NCBI GenBank assembly: GCA_905116865.2
Contig: CAJHNH020000811.1
Location: 31,001 to 95,000 of the forward strand
DNA length: 64,000 bases
Source of the DNA: Candidula unifasciata
Taxonomy: Eukaryota > Mollusca > Gastropoda > Stylommatophora > Geomitridae
Direction of reading: 5' to 3'
Part shown: positions 44,330 to 55,985 of the stretch, piece after piece
How the letters are laid out: every line of letters starts with the position of its first letter
Numbering within the stretch: position 1 is the first letter of the stretch
Program-made: the position numbers and the translations under genes
The notes under the pieces: generated by a model
Told to the model about the DNA's origin: nothing
Databases searched by the model: none
Seen by the model: only the letters and a program-made list of their open reading frames with translations

Positions 44330-44620
44330 CGGGAGATGTGAACCAGCGTCATTGCACACGGTTATAAACATAAGTGCTCTGCCACCAGTACGGTCAGCTG
44401 ATAAGAAATTGTCCGCTTGTGTCGCCGTTCGCACGTAACTCTGTAGCTACAGCGACGTTCCTCCACTTACCCCAGAGTGTCGACTCTGGCACCCAGTTCC
44501 TAGAGGCTAGGTGAACACCGGGAGCCGCCCTGTTTCGAACACAGACCGTGGCTGCAGCGAGTCGCAGCTGGATTAGAAAGCGAGCCTCTTATTGACTGCA
44601 CTAACGCAGCCCCTGACTTG
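44330..44620 (-). mobile_element. Probable tRNA-derived SINE
   Basis: The reverse complement has GCTGCGTTAGTGCAGTCAAT (box-A-like) and GTCTGTGTTCGAAACAGG (box-B-like) at tRNA spacing, then an unrelated tail. No second copy was seen in the window. Confidence 0.45.
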
Positions 44621-44849
44621 GAAGAAAACGCCTCTAACTACTCCACGTTTACGGCATGATTTTAGGGAGGCGGGGGGTCTATTCTCTTTCCTCAAAAAAG
44701 TGTCCCGAACCCATATGGGAAAGTTGGTTTCTGAATCTTTTGAAATTTTTTTTGGACTCTTAAATTCTCTCAGCGGGTCTTTTAATCGTTCGCGTACTGC
44801 AATGACTTTTTCATGCACATTGGCAGATACTTCAAAACTTTGAGCATTT

Positions 44850-45290
44850 GATTTGATTCAAGAACCGACATCACAGCACTCGGGGCATTCCCATAAGTGC
44901 CCCGTCCCCACCTTCAGCAGCCAGCGAAGAGTTCCGATGCTAATGGTGCCAGTAGCATTCTGATTAAACGTCCGTCCTGCCTTTCCTCTGAGCTTCGAGC
45001 ATCTGCCAGAACCTCTCGTCACCCTTAACTGCATCAATCTCACCAGACTGTGGTGATCCATCTGCTTCTTCCGCATTGTACACGCTCTCCCACAAGGCAC
45101 TAACCACATCTGCCTAATCATGCATCAGTATAATCAGTATTCCACCAAGCTGTGCAGAGCCAGATAGTCTGTCCGCCTGTTCATTTCCCAACACACCGGC
45201 ATCCCCCGGTGAAAAAATCCAGACAATACTCCTTACCCGTGTCTTCCGCAGCGAGTCACATTGACAGATAGTTCAACATTTGGAGCATGA
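44850..45290 (-). mobile_element. LINE family C 3' end (longest copy)
   Basis: The minus strand encodes RLMQLRVTRGSGRCSKLRGK, then TGTISIGTLRWLLKVGTGHL and WECPECCDVGS to a stop near 44858, giving the intact C-terminal tail of this LINE family. Upstream (to 45290) the homology is frame-broken. Confidence 0.65.
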
Positions 45291-45554
45291 AACACTGAAC
45301 GCTGGAAACCCCACACAGCTGATCGTTACAAATGTTTAATGGTTTTAACAACTGTTTCTCGACCAGTGTATCTAGAGGCAGAAATGTCTAGGGCGACCAA
45401 AATCGGCCACTTCAACAGCACGGATGCAAACATACCTTATACAAGATGACCAACCACGACACTTCCCAAACGTAAGAACTTCGGGTTTACAACTGCTTAC
45501 ATCGACAGTAAAACAACCAGTCTTGACAAGATGTCAGATTAAACAAGATAGCCA
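45291..45554. other. No gene recognised
   Basis: Unclassified. Confidence 0.4.
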
Positions 45555-45850
45555 AGTTTCCACGAGACTCGCAATCAAATCTTGTGCAGACAGTCCCTCA
45601 TCAAAGAACCACAAATGAAGTGGTCTGGACACCTAACAAGAATACCCTAGTGATACCACCGCGAGCCACACTAAAACGTTACCACGGGTATAGAGCGAGA
45701 GGAAGATCTCGGAAAATATGGAGTGATGGCATTAAGAACAGCCTTATAGAAATGAATATCAGTGTCAATAGTGCTCTTGACAGAGCTTATCAACGAATGA
45801 TACATCTCCCCCTACACCTCGTTGAGGTACAAGGTGGAAGAGAATAAGAA
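45555..45850 (+). mobile_element. LINE family H 3' end
   Basis: Encodes MKWSGHLTRIP, then ARGRSRKIWSDGIKNSLIEM and NSALDRAYQRMIH, the G-R-x-R-x-x-W-x-D type motif of LINE polymerases. Ends CGTTGAGGTACAAGGTGGAA then GAGAATAAGAATAAAA. Confidence 0.7.
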
Positions 45851-46029
45851 TAAAAAGTTATCTGGAACTAGATTCTTACAGCTCTCACTCTTCATCGTCA
45901 AAATCACTGTCCCCGGATCAAAAAGCAAGACTAAATCTTCCCGATCATTCCAAGTTCAAATAATCAGTTTTTCTCTCGGGTTCTCGAACATTCTTACACG
46001 TAATTTATGCTTCCCCTCCCCCCTTTAAC

Positions 46030-46220
46030 CCCCTGGACTTCTAGTCTTGTTTCAGAACTTCTGTGTTGAAGGCACCTCTGTTTTACAGATCTGATCTATA
46101 ATTTAAAACAGATTATTGGTTACCTGCCTCTCAGGCATATGAACTCTAACTTCGAAGGAACTCCTAGTTAGTCGACTCTTACGACATGCTTGTTAAGGAG
46201 TCAATGGATGTATTCTTGTT
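46030..46220 (-). repeat. Dispersed repeat family E, copy 3
   Basis: AGTCTTGTTTCAGAAC, GATTATTGGTTACCTGCCTC and GTCGACTCTTACGACATGCT, as in 35260-35410. Confidence 0.6.
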
Positions 46221-46369
46221 TTCACTAAAAGGGAGCTCTGGAAACGACACAGGAAAGAAGGAAAGATTACTAGGAGATACCACAAAGAACAGTCGAACTC
46301 GTATTCTTAATTCAGGTCGCAGCTTCACTACAGTCGGGTCTCCCCATGCTCGCTCCTTTCCCCTGTAAG

Positions 46370-46745
46370 TGAAAATCTAATGAAATGTCTCCCACTGTCG
46401 CATTCGAAACTACTAGAGAATGAACAATTAGTCCCGACACAATCCAGAAATATGCACACGCAGTAAATGCACTTGGCAGTTGCTAGAGGCGTCAAAGCCA
46501 ACAAATGACACAAGAAATGCAGTCTTTCGTTGATGGATGTAGTCGGCAACAATCAGTTGACTATTCACCCTTAGAATTATTATATAAGGTATATCACCAA
46601 CCCACACGTAAACAGGCTACCGGCCATGTTGAATACAAGAGCTCAAACGCTGCACAAATAAAAGGCACCCCTAATAAATAAAAATAAAAAAAAAACAGCT
46701 TACAGTGCTGCACCAAGCACTAAACTCAGTAGCTCGGGCAACTAA
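46370..46745 (+). repeat. Dispersed repeat family D, copy 3
   Basis: Same order as 7568-7850, with an extra block inserted between TGAACAATTAG and the TGTAGTCGG segment. Confidence 0.55.
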
Positions 46746-46934
46746 ACCATTCAGAAAGAATATTTAGACCGTTTACTACATTGTGATTAAAAATAAAATC
46801 GATTAAACGGCAAAAGAATTGTAACAAATATCAACACTTTGATAACACAGGCTACCTTTGCAGAATTCAGTTACAACAATGACTCCTTTTCACGCCTTCA
46901 GATGTATTGGGCGGTAGACCTATACATTAAAGAC

Positions 46935-47140
46935 TAATCGGCAGTTGGTGAGTAATGTGGTTAGCATCACGCCAACCGCCTTTACTTCCCAGGACTTTTA
47001 CCTCGTACCCATTTTAAGGCTGAGCCGACCTGGGAGCCAACGTATTTTCGAAAGAAAAAGTCCAGCACAATCAGTATTTGGACCCACGAACTTTGGATCC
47101 AAAGCGAATATCTAGCCGCTACACCACGGCGGCTTCCCAA
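46935..47140 (-). mobile_element. SINE family C with clear head
   Basis: The reverse complement begins CGCCGTGGTGTAGCGGCTAG (box A) with GTTCGTGGGTCCAAATACTG (box B). The tail is GGGAAGTAAAGGCGGTTGGC. Confidence 0.7.
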
Positions 47141-47182
47141 TTATAATAAACAAAGCACCTTTGCCACACTGGGCTTACTTAC

Positions 47183-47319
47183 CTTGACTGTGCACTGTCC
47201 GATCCGTGACTTCTCACCTGACCTGTCGCACGTATTGCACTCTCCCCACGCGGCCCACATGGTGAACACCCGAAGGTTGTGCTTCAGCAGGAAAGTTTCA
47301 GGCGTCAGCGGCTCGTCCC
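47183..47319 (-). CDS. Ig gene exon 3: TSP1-like W/C motif exon
   Basis: The donor CAGTCAAG|GTAAGTAAG is strong. The frame reads DEPLTPETFLLKHNLRVFTM then WAAWGECNTCDRSGEKSRIG and QCTVK. W-x-x-W-x-x-C-x-x-C with a later R-x-G-x-C is the core of a thrombospondin type-1-like repeat, though shorter than a full 50-60 residue module. Exit phase is 0, matching exon 4. The acceptor is uncertain: ATTAG at 47320 gives the phase 1 entry needed by exon 2, while TTCAG at 47330 would give phase 0. The frame itself stays open to 47494. The small size and the position between two Ig halves match an Ig/TSP1-like secreted or surface protein. Confidence 0.55.
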
Positions 47320-47329
47320 CTAATCTAAA

Positions 47330-48349
47330 CTGAATTATCCAACAACCAACATGCAATATTCGGTAGTAGCAACGTTTTGATCCGCAAAAAGAGAGTGACT
47401 TTCCTTCCCATTCATGCCTCGTGGTTGTTGGATCTCTCCTATGTTGCGCGGGTGTTATAATATGGCTTCTTCGGCGTTTGCTTGTCGTATACAATATTTA
47501 TGGGAGCTTGTATTGGCAGAATCTCTTTAATGCGACGCAGGCGCCTCGTGTACAAGTAAGAAATACTACAGGGGGAAGGGCTGCACGCGCGACCGTTCAT
47601 GAGTATAAAAACTGATATGTTTGTGTATTTTTACGTTCGTTGGCGATGTCATAAACCCACCCTTCCCCCCCCCCACCTCCAAGAAAAATAAACGTCTGAC
47701 AAAGAGCGTAGGAATAAAAACCATCGCAGTTTCCCTATTCCAGAACCGTCACGTAAGTAGCAGAACGCGAAAATAATTACGACAGTGAGCAGTGACAACA
47801 CAAGGGAAGAGAGAATGGTCGAAATGTTGATTATAAGGAATGCATAACACCCCCGCAACATAGGAGAGGCCATGTGACCCGTCGAGGCATGAATGGAAAG
47901 GGAAGTCACTCTCTTTTTGTGCGGACCATTATACTTATTTGGTTAGTTCGACGTTAGTCTCCCCAGACCCCGATCATAAACACTAGCTCACTTTTCATTG
48001 GTAGTTCCTGAGCCCGCTTACTTCGCGCAAGGTTACTGGGGTGTTCCGCAATGCCGTTGATATCGCGTATTGTATTTTTCAGCACGCTAGTGCTTTTAAA
48101 ACTCCAAAAACATGGAGAAAACTGACCCTAACACAACCCCGTAGTGAGTGCTGCAACCTATGTCACAGGCATTTTCTGTCTCGGAATGAAAACGTAAATG
48201 CGAAACATCGCAGAAATCAAACAACAGAGCGGGACACACACGTAACCTTTAGGAAAGTCCTCCAGCCCAATAAACTTGTGAATGAAAAGTGACCTTCTCT
48301 ATTTGGGAAGACTAACGCTGAACTAACTTCTTATTTCAATACCACACTT
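47330..48349. other. Intron 2 sequence, no exon recognised
   Basis: A minus-strand frame at 47909-47649 contains a hydrophobic stretch (IINISTILSSLVLSLLTVVI) but has no splice support. Confidence 0.4.
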
Positions 48350-48940
48350 TATTCAACATCTTTACAATACTCCTATTCCTATATCTATGCATCGCTTCAA
48401 TTAAAGACTGTATAATGTCCATAATATTATTTCTATGTCTCACTTTAATTAACGTCTATAAAACATGCCTATTTAGATGCCCTAATTTAATTAACATCAG
48501 TACAACATTCCTATTTCTCTGCATTACTTAAATTAACGTCTGTTAAATATTCCTATTTATATACCTCACTTTACTTAACGTCTGTAAAATATTCGTATTT
48601 CTATGACTCACTTTAATATAACGTCTGTAAAATATTCGTATGTCTATGTCTCACTTTACTTAACGTCTGTAAAATATTCCTATTTCTATGCCTCATTTTA
48701 ATTAACCTAAGTAAAATATTCATATTTATATGCCTCACTTTACTTAACGTCTGTAAAATATTTCTATTTCTATGCCTCACTTTACTTAACGTCTGTAAAA
48801 TATTCCCATTTCTATGCCTCACTTTAATTAACGTCTGTAAAATATTCCTATTTATAAACCCCACTTTAATTAACGTCGTTAAAATACTCCCTTTTCCATA
48901 CCTCACTTTAATTAACGTCTGTAAAATATTCCTATTTTAT
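48350..48940. repeat. 42-bp minisatellite, about 14 units
   Basis: Diverged units of TATTCCTATTTCTATGCCTC followed by ACTTTAATTAACGTCTGTAA, inside intron 2 of the Ig gene. Confidence 0.93.
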
Positions 48941-49034
48941 TTCGGCCTTTGTGACTTATCGGTGATGAACACAGTTTCGTAATTTCTACATAGGTGTGGT
49001 GCCCTTGCTTCTTTCATGACGACTGGGTCATATT

Positions 49035-49210
49035 GTCGTTAGACACAATTTGGAGTTACAAATCTACCCAGAGTATTTTAGGATCCTTGCCGGTGTAACA
49101 GAGCTCGTGCACTGCGCTGAGATTCTTCAAACTTAGGCTTGAGTTAGAAGGAGAACGAAGCACTTGCTGTGTAGCACCCGTGTGCCTTATGTTGATCCGT
49201 TGAAAAAAAA
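49035..49210 (+). mobile_element. SINE family A copy 5 (3' half)
   Basis: GGAGTTACAAATCTACCCAG, GGATCCTTGCCGGTGTAACA and GAAGGAGAACGAAGCACTTG. Confidence 0.7.
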
Positions 49211-49215
49211 CCAAA

Positions 49216-49740
<525 letters not shown>

Positions 49741-50221
49741 TGGTAAGGTAAATTAACAAGACAGCCTTACACTTCTCCTTTTATCCGTGAGAAAGACGTC
49801 CAGTTGATAGACCGAGATGTAGTCCCGACGCTCCACACAAAAGTATTGGCCTGGCAGGGAAACGTGAAACACTATTGTCATACATCTACATATATTAGAT
49901 GCTTGACTAATAGACAGTGAGGTTTTTTGTCGCACACCAGCTGATTTATGCTAGATCTTTTAGGGCTGTTTTGTGTTTTTTTTTTCGCGGACTTATCGTT
50001 CAGTTCACTATTGTAGTTTTTCCTGAGAACCCTGGATACCGTCGCTGGAGCTCCCGAGTTTGTGCTTTGTTTGACGCTCTCAGAAGTCGGCTAGTCGTTC
50101 TGTTGAGTGAGACTAAGCCATTTGGGATACCATCCGATGCAGTGAAGTGATATCATTGACTTTAAATTAAACGTTTCATTAGGAGATTAAGGAAAAAAAA
50201 GGGGGGGGGGGGGAGGGGTTT
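49741..50221. other. No gene recognised
   Basis: Unclassified intron DNA with a G-run at 50202-50218. Confidence 0.4.
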
Positions 50222-50610
50222 GCGTGGTCTCCAAGCATGGTGTCCGACTCGAGTGCTAGAGGTTCCGGGTTCAATTCCCGATAAGGGCTGGGATCTCTCC
50301 ATATGGACTTGGACTTCTAGTAATCACCCCTGGTCTCTGGGTAGTGAGATCGGACGCCCGTGTGCATTGTTGCGCACCTAAAAAAAATCCCTTGGCAGTT
50401 GAAAATGGTAAAGAGTAGCCTAACAACCCTGCCCGGGCAAAATTTGAAGTTAAAAATCTACCCAAATTATTACAGGATCTTTGCCGGTGCTACAGAGCCA
50501 GTGCACTGTGCTGGGCTTCTTCGGCCTCAGATTTGAGTTAGAAGAAGGACTGAGTACTTATGGGTTACTACCCGTGTACCATGATGTCGATCTGTTTTTT
50601 TTTAAAACCT
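50222..50610 (+). mobile_element. SINE family A copy 6 (complete)
   Basis: Head TGGTCTCCAAGCATGGTGTC, box B TTCCGGGTTCAATTCCCG, then CTCTGGGTAGTGAGATCGGA, CCTTGGCAGTTGAAAATGG and GGGTTACTACCCGTGTACCA. It ends in TTTAAAACC-type sequence. This copy is a good reference for the family. Confidence 0.85.
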
Positions 50611-50797
50611 CGAAGAGAATTATGAGAATAAGTTCAATGTTGGGCAATGTTTCCTCCGCTGATTTAATGGATTTAATTGTCAACATATCAGCCATATAAA
50701 GAAAGAAAGATCGCTGAAAAAAAAAAAAAAAGATCTAAAGAGAATTTTTGTGACAGGTGTATAAGAAACGAAGGCACGTACGAGCTGTATGTCTTAC

Positions 50798-50952
50798 CTG
50801 CATCACTGACGTCAATCTTCTCAATGAGAAGCGTGTACTCTTTGGAAATGTGAATCCGTTTGTTCTCATGAACCTCCTGCAGTGTTGAAATCTCGTGAAG
50901 CAGGACCTGCCATATCGCCCTCTGGGAATCCTCGCTTTCGTCAGGCCGGTAG
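50798..50952 (-). CDS. Ig gene exon 2: second half of the first Ig domain
   Basis: Acceptor TTCTCTTCCTTCGGCTGCCAG and donor GATGCAG|GTAAGAC, both good. The frame reads YRPDESEDSQRAIWQVLLHE, then ENKRIHISKEYTLLIEKIDV and SDAG. The Trp of Ig strand C, a charged loop, and Y-T-L-L-I-x-x-x-x-V-S-D-A-G (strands E to F) are typical of I/V-set domains. It begins with one base that completes a TG codon left by exon 1 (TG + C = Cys), so phase 2 agrees exactly. It exits in phase 1, just before the expected Tyr-x-Cys, which was not found in the next candidate exon, so a small intermediate exon may be missing. Confidence 0.72.
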
Positions 50953-51009
50953 CTGGCAGCCGAAGGAAGAGAAGACAACCAGATCAAGTTAGTCCCTATC
51001 AAATACAAT

Positions 51010-51215
51010 GCTCTTGGCTGTCATATCGACCCAGCCTTAAATGGGTGTCAGGTAAATTGCTAGGAAGCATCACCCACCGAGTGTCGACTGGTCTCTGAAA
51101 TAGACGTCTAGCCCTATATGCCCAAAATGTATAAAGGCGTGGAAAAGGGTACCTTGACATACGATGTCAATCGAAGTCTCTGGCTTTGGGTTTACAGCTC
51201 GTAACTCCTAATTTA
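51010..51215 (+). mobile_element. SINE family C copy followed by family D-like tail
   Basis: ATATCGACCCAGCCTTAAAT, GTCTAGCCCTATATGCCCAA and AAGGCGTGGAAAAGGG, then TGGGTTTACAGCTCGTAAC. Confidence 0.55.
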
Positions 51216-51396
51216 CCCGGCCAGATCCGGCTGCAGGCAATTAGTCGACAGACTTCTTTGCATTTTTTGTGATAATGGCATGAAGCGTCGACCGCGAGGA
51301 AGCAATGGCAAATTATTGAGCGTGAAATTGTCTGGTCGAACCACAAACAGCTGCTTAGGACACATGATTAGGACTGGTTTACAATATTTTGTAAAG

Positions 51397-51450
51397 CAGC
51401 GGTTTCCCAACCTTTTTCAAACCGCGACCTCGTTTATGGATACAAAGTGG
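51397..51450 (+). mobile_element. Possible hAT-type terminal sequence
   Basis: CAGCGGTTTCCCAACCTTTT followed by CAAACCGCGACC resembles the terminal inverted repeat of animal hAT transposons. The opposite end was not found in the window. Confidence 0.35.
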
Positions 51451-52594
51451 CCCCTCACTTTATACATTAAACAAAAACTCTTAAACAGTATATGAAAACT
51501 ATCTAGAATTCATTCATTCACTATTCTGCTGTGTATTTATATGTCACAAAGGGCTGCAGCCAATTCCTTCATTCCGTTCTATCATGTGCGATCAATTCAA
51601 TATCATGGATAGAACAAGTCCAGCATTTTTGGCCTCTCTTATCAACGTTCGTCTTAGGATTTATTTTGGGCGTGCCCGACTCCATGAGACCGTTATTTCC
51701 CATTCGAATACCTGCAATGTGCTCTGCTAGGGGTTTCATTCTACTCGCCACATTGCTGTATTGACGTACACATAGTTGTTAGAACACACAAGACGATTAA
51801 CGTTTAGTTATTGAATTTTATTCCCTGTTACAAACATCTCACTGACTTAGCGCATTCTTTCGTCCTCGTAGTCGCTATGCGTGGCTGATTTCTGTTGACC
51901 TGGCCAACTCTCTCACACGGTGATTCGCTCCGCATCTCTCGGATCGAACGTCTGTATCATACTAACGTATTGTACCTGGTATTGTACATGGTGAAACTGG
52001 CAATCAGAAAACATTCATCTCTGCTCTCGAACAAGTATACTTGATCATACGTATCCATTCTCATCAGGTGTTCTCTCGCATACGACCGCACACAACCAGG
52101 TCCGAACTTCAACTCTCTTACTACCCTCTCTGGGTTCACGTCTTCCGTTCCAGACTCACGCTTTCCTCGTATCCCTTATTCACTCACCACGGGATACTCG
52201 AGACCCGCTTATCTCTTCCTCTTGTATCACTGGTCCTCTGACCTTGTCCTCCCCATCGGGAACTCTCTGGGATCTCCTAGGGAATTCACAACATTACAAT
52301 ACCTGTTTGGCGATTCTCTGCTGGTTTCTTCTCATGATGCCTCCAATGTAGCGCTATCTTCTCTGTCTTCTAAATGTTGACACTAGGGGCTTCCAATACA
52401 TTTTTCCTAATGTCTTCAATCCTTTTGATTTCATCCTATTTTATTTTCATCAATTTTCTCAGACATTTGTTTTAGAAAAAACAAACACATCTCAAATACC
52501 TAAGTAGATTATTCTTTGTATAAGAAGCGATGATGTAATTTGTTGTTTTTAAATATTTGTAATTGCTCACCACTGCCTACCCACCCCAAGCACA
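51451..52594. other. Intron 1 sequence, no exon recognised
   Basis: Single-copy-looking DNA; no splice-bounded exon and no repeat family identified beyond the possible hAT end. Confidence 0.4.
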
Positions 52595-54285
52595 CAGAAC
52601 ACTCTTGACGCACAGAACAAAGACCAATGCTTACCACGCTGAATAAGGCACCAATGCTTACCGCACAGAACATAACACGTCACCAGTAATTACCACACAG
52701 AACATGTTTCTAGTAATTACCACACAGAAGATATCACCAGTAATTACCACACAGAAAACGTCACTAGTAATTACCACACAGGACATGTCACTAGTACGTA
52801 CCACACAGAAAATGTCACCAGTACTTACCATACAGAACATGTCACCAGTAATTACCATACAGAACATGACACCCAGTAATTACCACACAGAACGTGTCAC
52901 CAGTAATTACCATACAGAACACGTCACCAGTAATTACCACACAGAACATGTCACCAGTAATTAACATACAGAACATGTCAACAGTATTTACCATACAGAA
53001 CATGTCACCAGTAATTACCATATAGAACATGTCACCAGTACTTACCACACAGTAAATGTCACCAGTACTTACCATACAGAACATGTCACCGGTAATTACC
53101 ACACAGAAAATGTCACTAGTAATTACCACACAGAAAATGTCACTAGTAATTACCACACAGAAAATGTCACTAGTAATTACCACACAGAAAATGTCACTGG
53201 TAATTACCACACAGACCATGTCATCAGTACTTACCACACAGAAAATTTCACCAGTAAGTCCCACACAGAAAATGTCACCAGTAATTACCACACAGAAATG
53301 TCACCAGAACTTACCACACAGAAATGTCACCAGAACTTACCACACAGAAAATGTCACCAGAACTTACCACACAGAAAATGTCACTAGTAATTACCACACA
53401 GAACATGTCACCAGTAATTACCACACAGAAAATGTCGCCAGTAATTACCACACAGAAATGTCACCAGAACTTACCACACAGAAAATGTCACTAGTAATTA
53501 CCACACAGAACATGTCACCAGTAATTACCACACAGAAAATGTCACCAGTAATTATCACACAGAACATGTCACCAGTAATTATCACACAGAAAATGTCACC
53601 AGTAATTACCACACAGAAAATGTCACCAGTAATTACCACACAGAACATGTCACAAGTAATTACCACACAGAACATGTCACCAGTAATTATCACACAGAAC
53701 ATGTCACAAGTAATTACCACACACAACATGTCACAAGTAATTACCACACAGAAAATGTCACTAGTAATTACCACACAGAACATGTCACCAGTAATTACCA
53801 CACAGAAAATGTCACCAGTAATTACCACACAGAACATGTCACCAGTAATTACCACACAGAAAATGTCACCAGTAATTACCACACAGAAATGTCACCAGAA
53901 CTTACCACACAGAAAATGTCACTAGTAATTACCACACAGAACATGTCACCAGTAATTACCACACAGAAAATGTCACCAGTAATTATCACACAGAACATGT
54001 CACAAGTAATTACCACACAGAAAATGTCACCAGTAATTACCACACAGAAAATGTCACCAGTACTTACCACACAGAACATGTCACCAGTACTTACCACACA
54101 GAAACATGTCACCAGTACTTACCACACAGAACATGTCACTAGTACTTACCACACAGAACATGTCACCAGTACTTACCACACAGAAACATGTCACCAGTAC
54201 TTACCACACAGAACATGTCACCAGTACTTACCACACAGAACATGTCACCAGTACTTACCACACAGAACATGTCACCAGTACTTAC
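52595..54285 (-). repeat. 27-bp minisatellite derived from the exon 1 splice-donor region, about 60 units
   Basis: On the minus strand the unit is GTAAGTACTGGTGACATGTT plus CTGTGTG. The array abuts exon 1 of the Ig gene so that the last GTAAGT (complement of 54280-54285) is the exon's own donor. ACTTAC (donor complement) recurs at 54253, 54226, 54199, 54171, 54144, 54117, 54089 and 54062, and sporadically beyond; most distal units have ATTAC instead. The period is a multiple of three, so both strands show periodic open frames (M-S-P-V-I-T-T-Q-K / V-I-T-G-D-I-F-C-V) that are not considered genes. Left-end units below 52680 are diverged. Confidence 0.95.
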
Positions 54286-55005
54286 CACACCGGACACAAC
54301 ATCTGCACCGACTCTCCTTCAACAGCTAGATGAGCTTTAATAGGAAACTCTTCCTTGTGAATAGTTTGTATTTTTTCCTGAAGACATTTATAGTATGTCT
54401 CAAACATCTTCTTGATTTCCTTCTTGGACGGTTTCCATGTAGATTGGCCTTTCTTGACATGTTCTTTTAAAGATGATTGACGTTGCTGAGAAATCGCCGA
54501 CCTTTTAACCCTCTTTTCGGGCCCTCCTGGAATGTTCCTGCTGAATGATCCGTATGTGCGTCAGAAGACAGTTCGTTTTGGCGGACTCCGTCAATATATC
54601 TTCTTCCTCGTCGTTTGTGTTCTATCGACGTCTCTTCTGCAGTTCTCGTGGAGTCATGGGTATCCTCATAAAAGCCATCGTATCGTTTCTGACGTGAAAT
54701 GATTGATTCTTTCTTGACAAAGTAAATCGTGTTTTTATTGTATCCGTATTAAATAGTTGTCTCGTGCGGAATTTGATTGCTTTAAGCAAAGAATCAAAAT
54801 AATTTCCGCTGAAATCAAAAAAATTCCAACTGTTGGAAACCCTTATGCCAGAGGGGCGTTCAGAGATGTTTCTCTGTGTGTCGTTGTTGATCGTCAATGC
54901 TGGAATCCCAGTGCTTTGATTGTACAAACGAAGAACAGCAGGAAAAGATACTTGTATATAAAATACTAGAAACCACGTCCATCTGACGCACGTTAACAGA
55001 GCCAT
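54286..55005 (-). CDS. Ig gene exon 1: signal peptide, linker, first half of the first Ig domain (two frame breaks)
   Basis: ATG at 55005 starts MALLTCVRWTWFLVFYIQVS, a good signal peptide, then an ectodomain with N-glycosylation sites (NQST, NISE). This frame is open to 54622. A second frame, open 54748-54470, carries DGFYEDTHDSTRTAEETSIE and KRRGRRYIDGV. A third, open 54560-54286, carries EKRVKRSAIS (furin-like R-V-K-R), then KKGQSTWKPSKKEIKKMF and HLAVEGESVQMLCPV, the A and B strands of an Ig domain with its first Cys. Each change of frame equals one missing base; T5 (54732-54736 on the plus strand) and T4 runs (54503-54506, 54513-54516) lie in the two overlap zones. The donor CCGGTGTG|GTAAGT at 54285 exits in phase 2, matching exon 2. 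Either an assembly-damaged functional gene or a young pseudogene. Confidence 0.6.
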
Positions 55006-55599
55006 ATAGTTTCTCAATGTTGGATATCGTCAGAAAAATTAAATTTATCAATACTAGAATGAAATATGTCAGTGTATGTATATATAAAGTTGGAATATGT
55101 AATTCTTTATATATCTAAGTCTTTACAGATGCGGATTAAAGAATCTGTAGGTTTCAGTTTTATAATTTGAAAGTTACAATTTAATAGCTCCTGTTGAACG
55201 GTGGCGTTTTAGTTGAAAACACTGTTCAGTTCTTTTGTCTGTGGCGGTGTTACTTTTATACTATTTACGAAAAAAAAACCAAGACTGCATCCTTAATTCT
55301 TTTAGCATGGCATATGATGTTTTTAATAATTCGTTTCTAACTATCTGTACTTAGTCATTAATTAAAATTTAGGACTGTAATAATATTGTAGTCAAAACTT
55401 AACAAGAAAAAACATCTCTGGTCGTCATACAGGACATGAAACTAGAATTCCTTGCTTGTTGTCCACTGTATAGCAAAGGGAAGTCATCTAAGACAAATAC
55501 TTTCAACTTGCGTGTGCGCATTGAGAGTATAATTTGTGCATTTTGTTTAAAAGTATTTGACGTCATTACATAGTGTTCTTGTAATGTTAAATATTGAAT
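55006..55599. other. Putative upstream region of the Ig gene
   Basis: AT-rich. No TATA box or upstream exon could be assigned with confidence. Confidence 0.35.
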
Positions 55600-55735
55600 T
55601 GAGAATCGACATCACAGTACTCGGGACACTCCGATAAGCGCTCCGTCCCTATCTTCAGCAGCAACCGAAGAGTTCATATTGCGGTGGTACCACAAACTGT
55701 CTGATTGTATATCCGTCTTGCCATTTCCTTTTATC
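55600..55735 (-). mobile_element. LINE family C 3' end
   Basis: ATCGACATCACAGTACTCGG, ATCTTCAGCAGCAACCGAAG and ATCCGTCTTGCCATTTCC. Parallels 44860-44990. Confidence 0.6.
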
Positions 55736-55750
55736 TTACTTCCCGTACTT

Positions 55751-55985
55751 TTTAAAGATGAAATTTTTCGTTATTTGATGCCCTACTATGGCTCTTGCCA
55801 GGGGCCGCAATATAGCCTGGTCATAAATATGGCCTAAAGGCTGAACGTTTCTGGGACCTCTCCGCGGTGATCCTCATCCACATGGTGACACATCATGTCA
55901 TCGGGTGTTTTTCGCTTGTGTGATGTCCTATGGGGTCATCGGGTGTTTTTCGCTTATGTTATGTCCTGGTAGGGTATTATTTCCG
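55751..55985 (+). repeat. Dispersed repeat family K, copy 1
   Basis: TTTTTCGTTATTTGATGCCC, GGCTCTTGCCAGGGGCCGCA and GTCATCGGGTGTTTTTCGCT (the last segment duplicated). The same order is at 61588-61775. Confidence 0.7.

Noticed and set aside
47649..47909. Membrane-spanning exon of the Ig gene
   Set aside because: Hydrophobic stretch present, but no acceptor or donor at its borders, and it lies between exons 2 and 3, where a membrane segment would not fit.
52704..54333. Open frames of 289, 149 and 146 codons with M-S-P-V-I-T-T-Q-K repeats
   Set aside because: They come from the stop-free 27-bp minisatellite and appear on both strands; the array is better explained as intronic.
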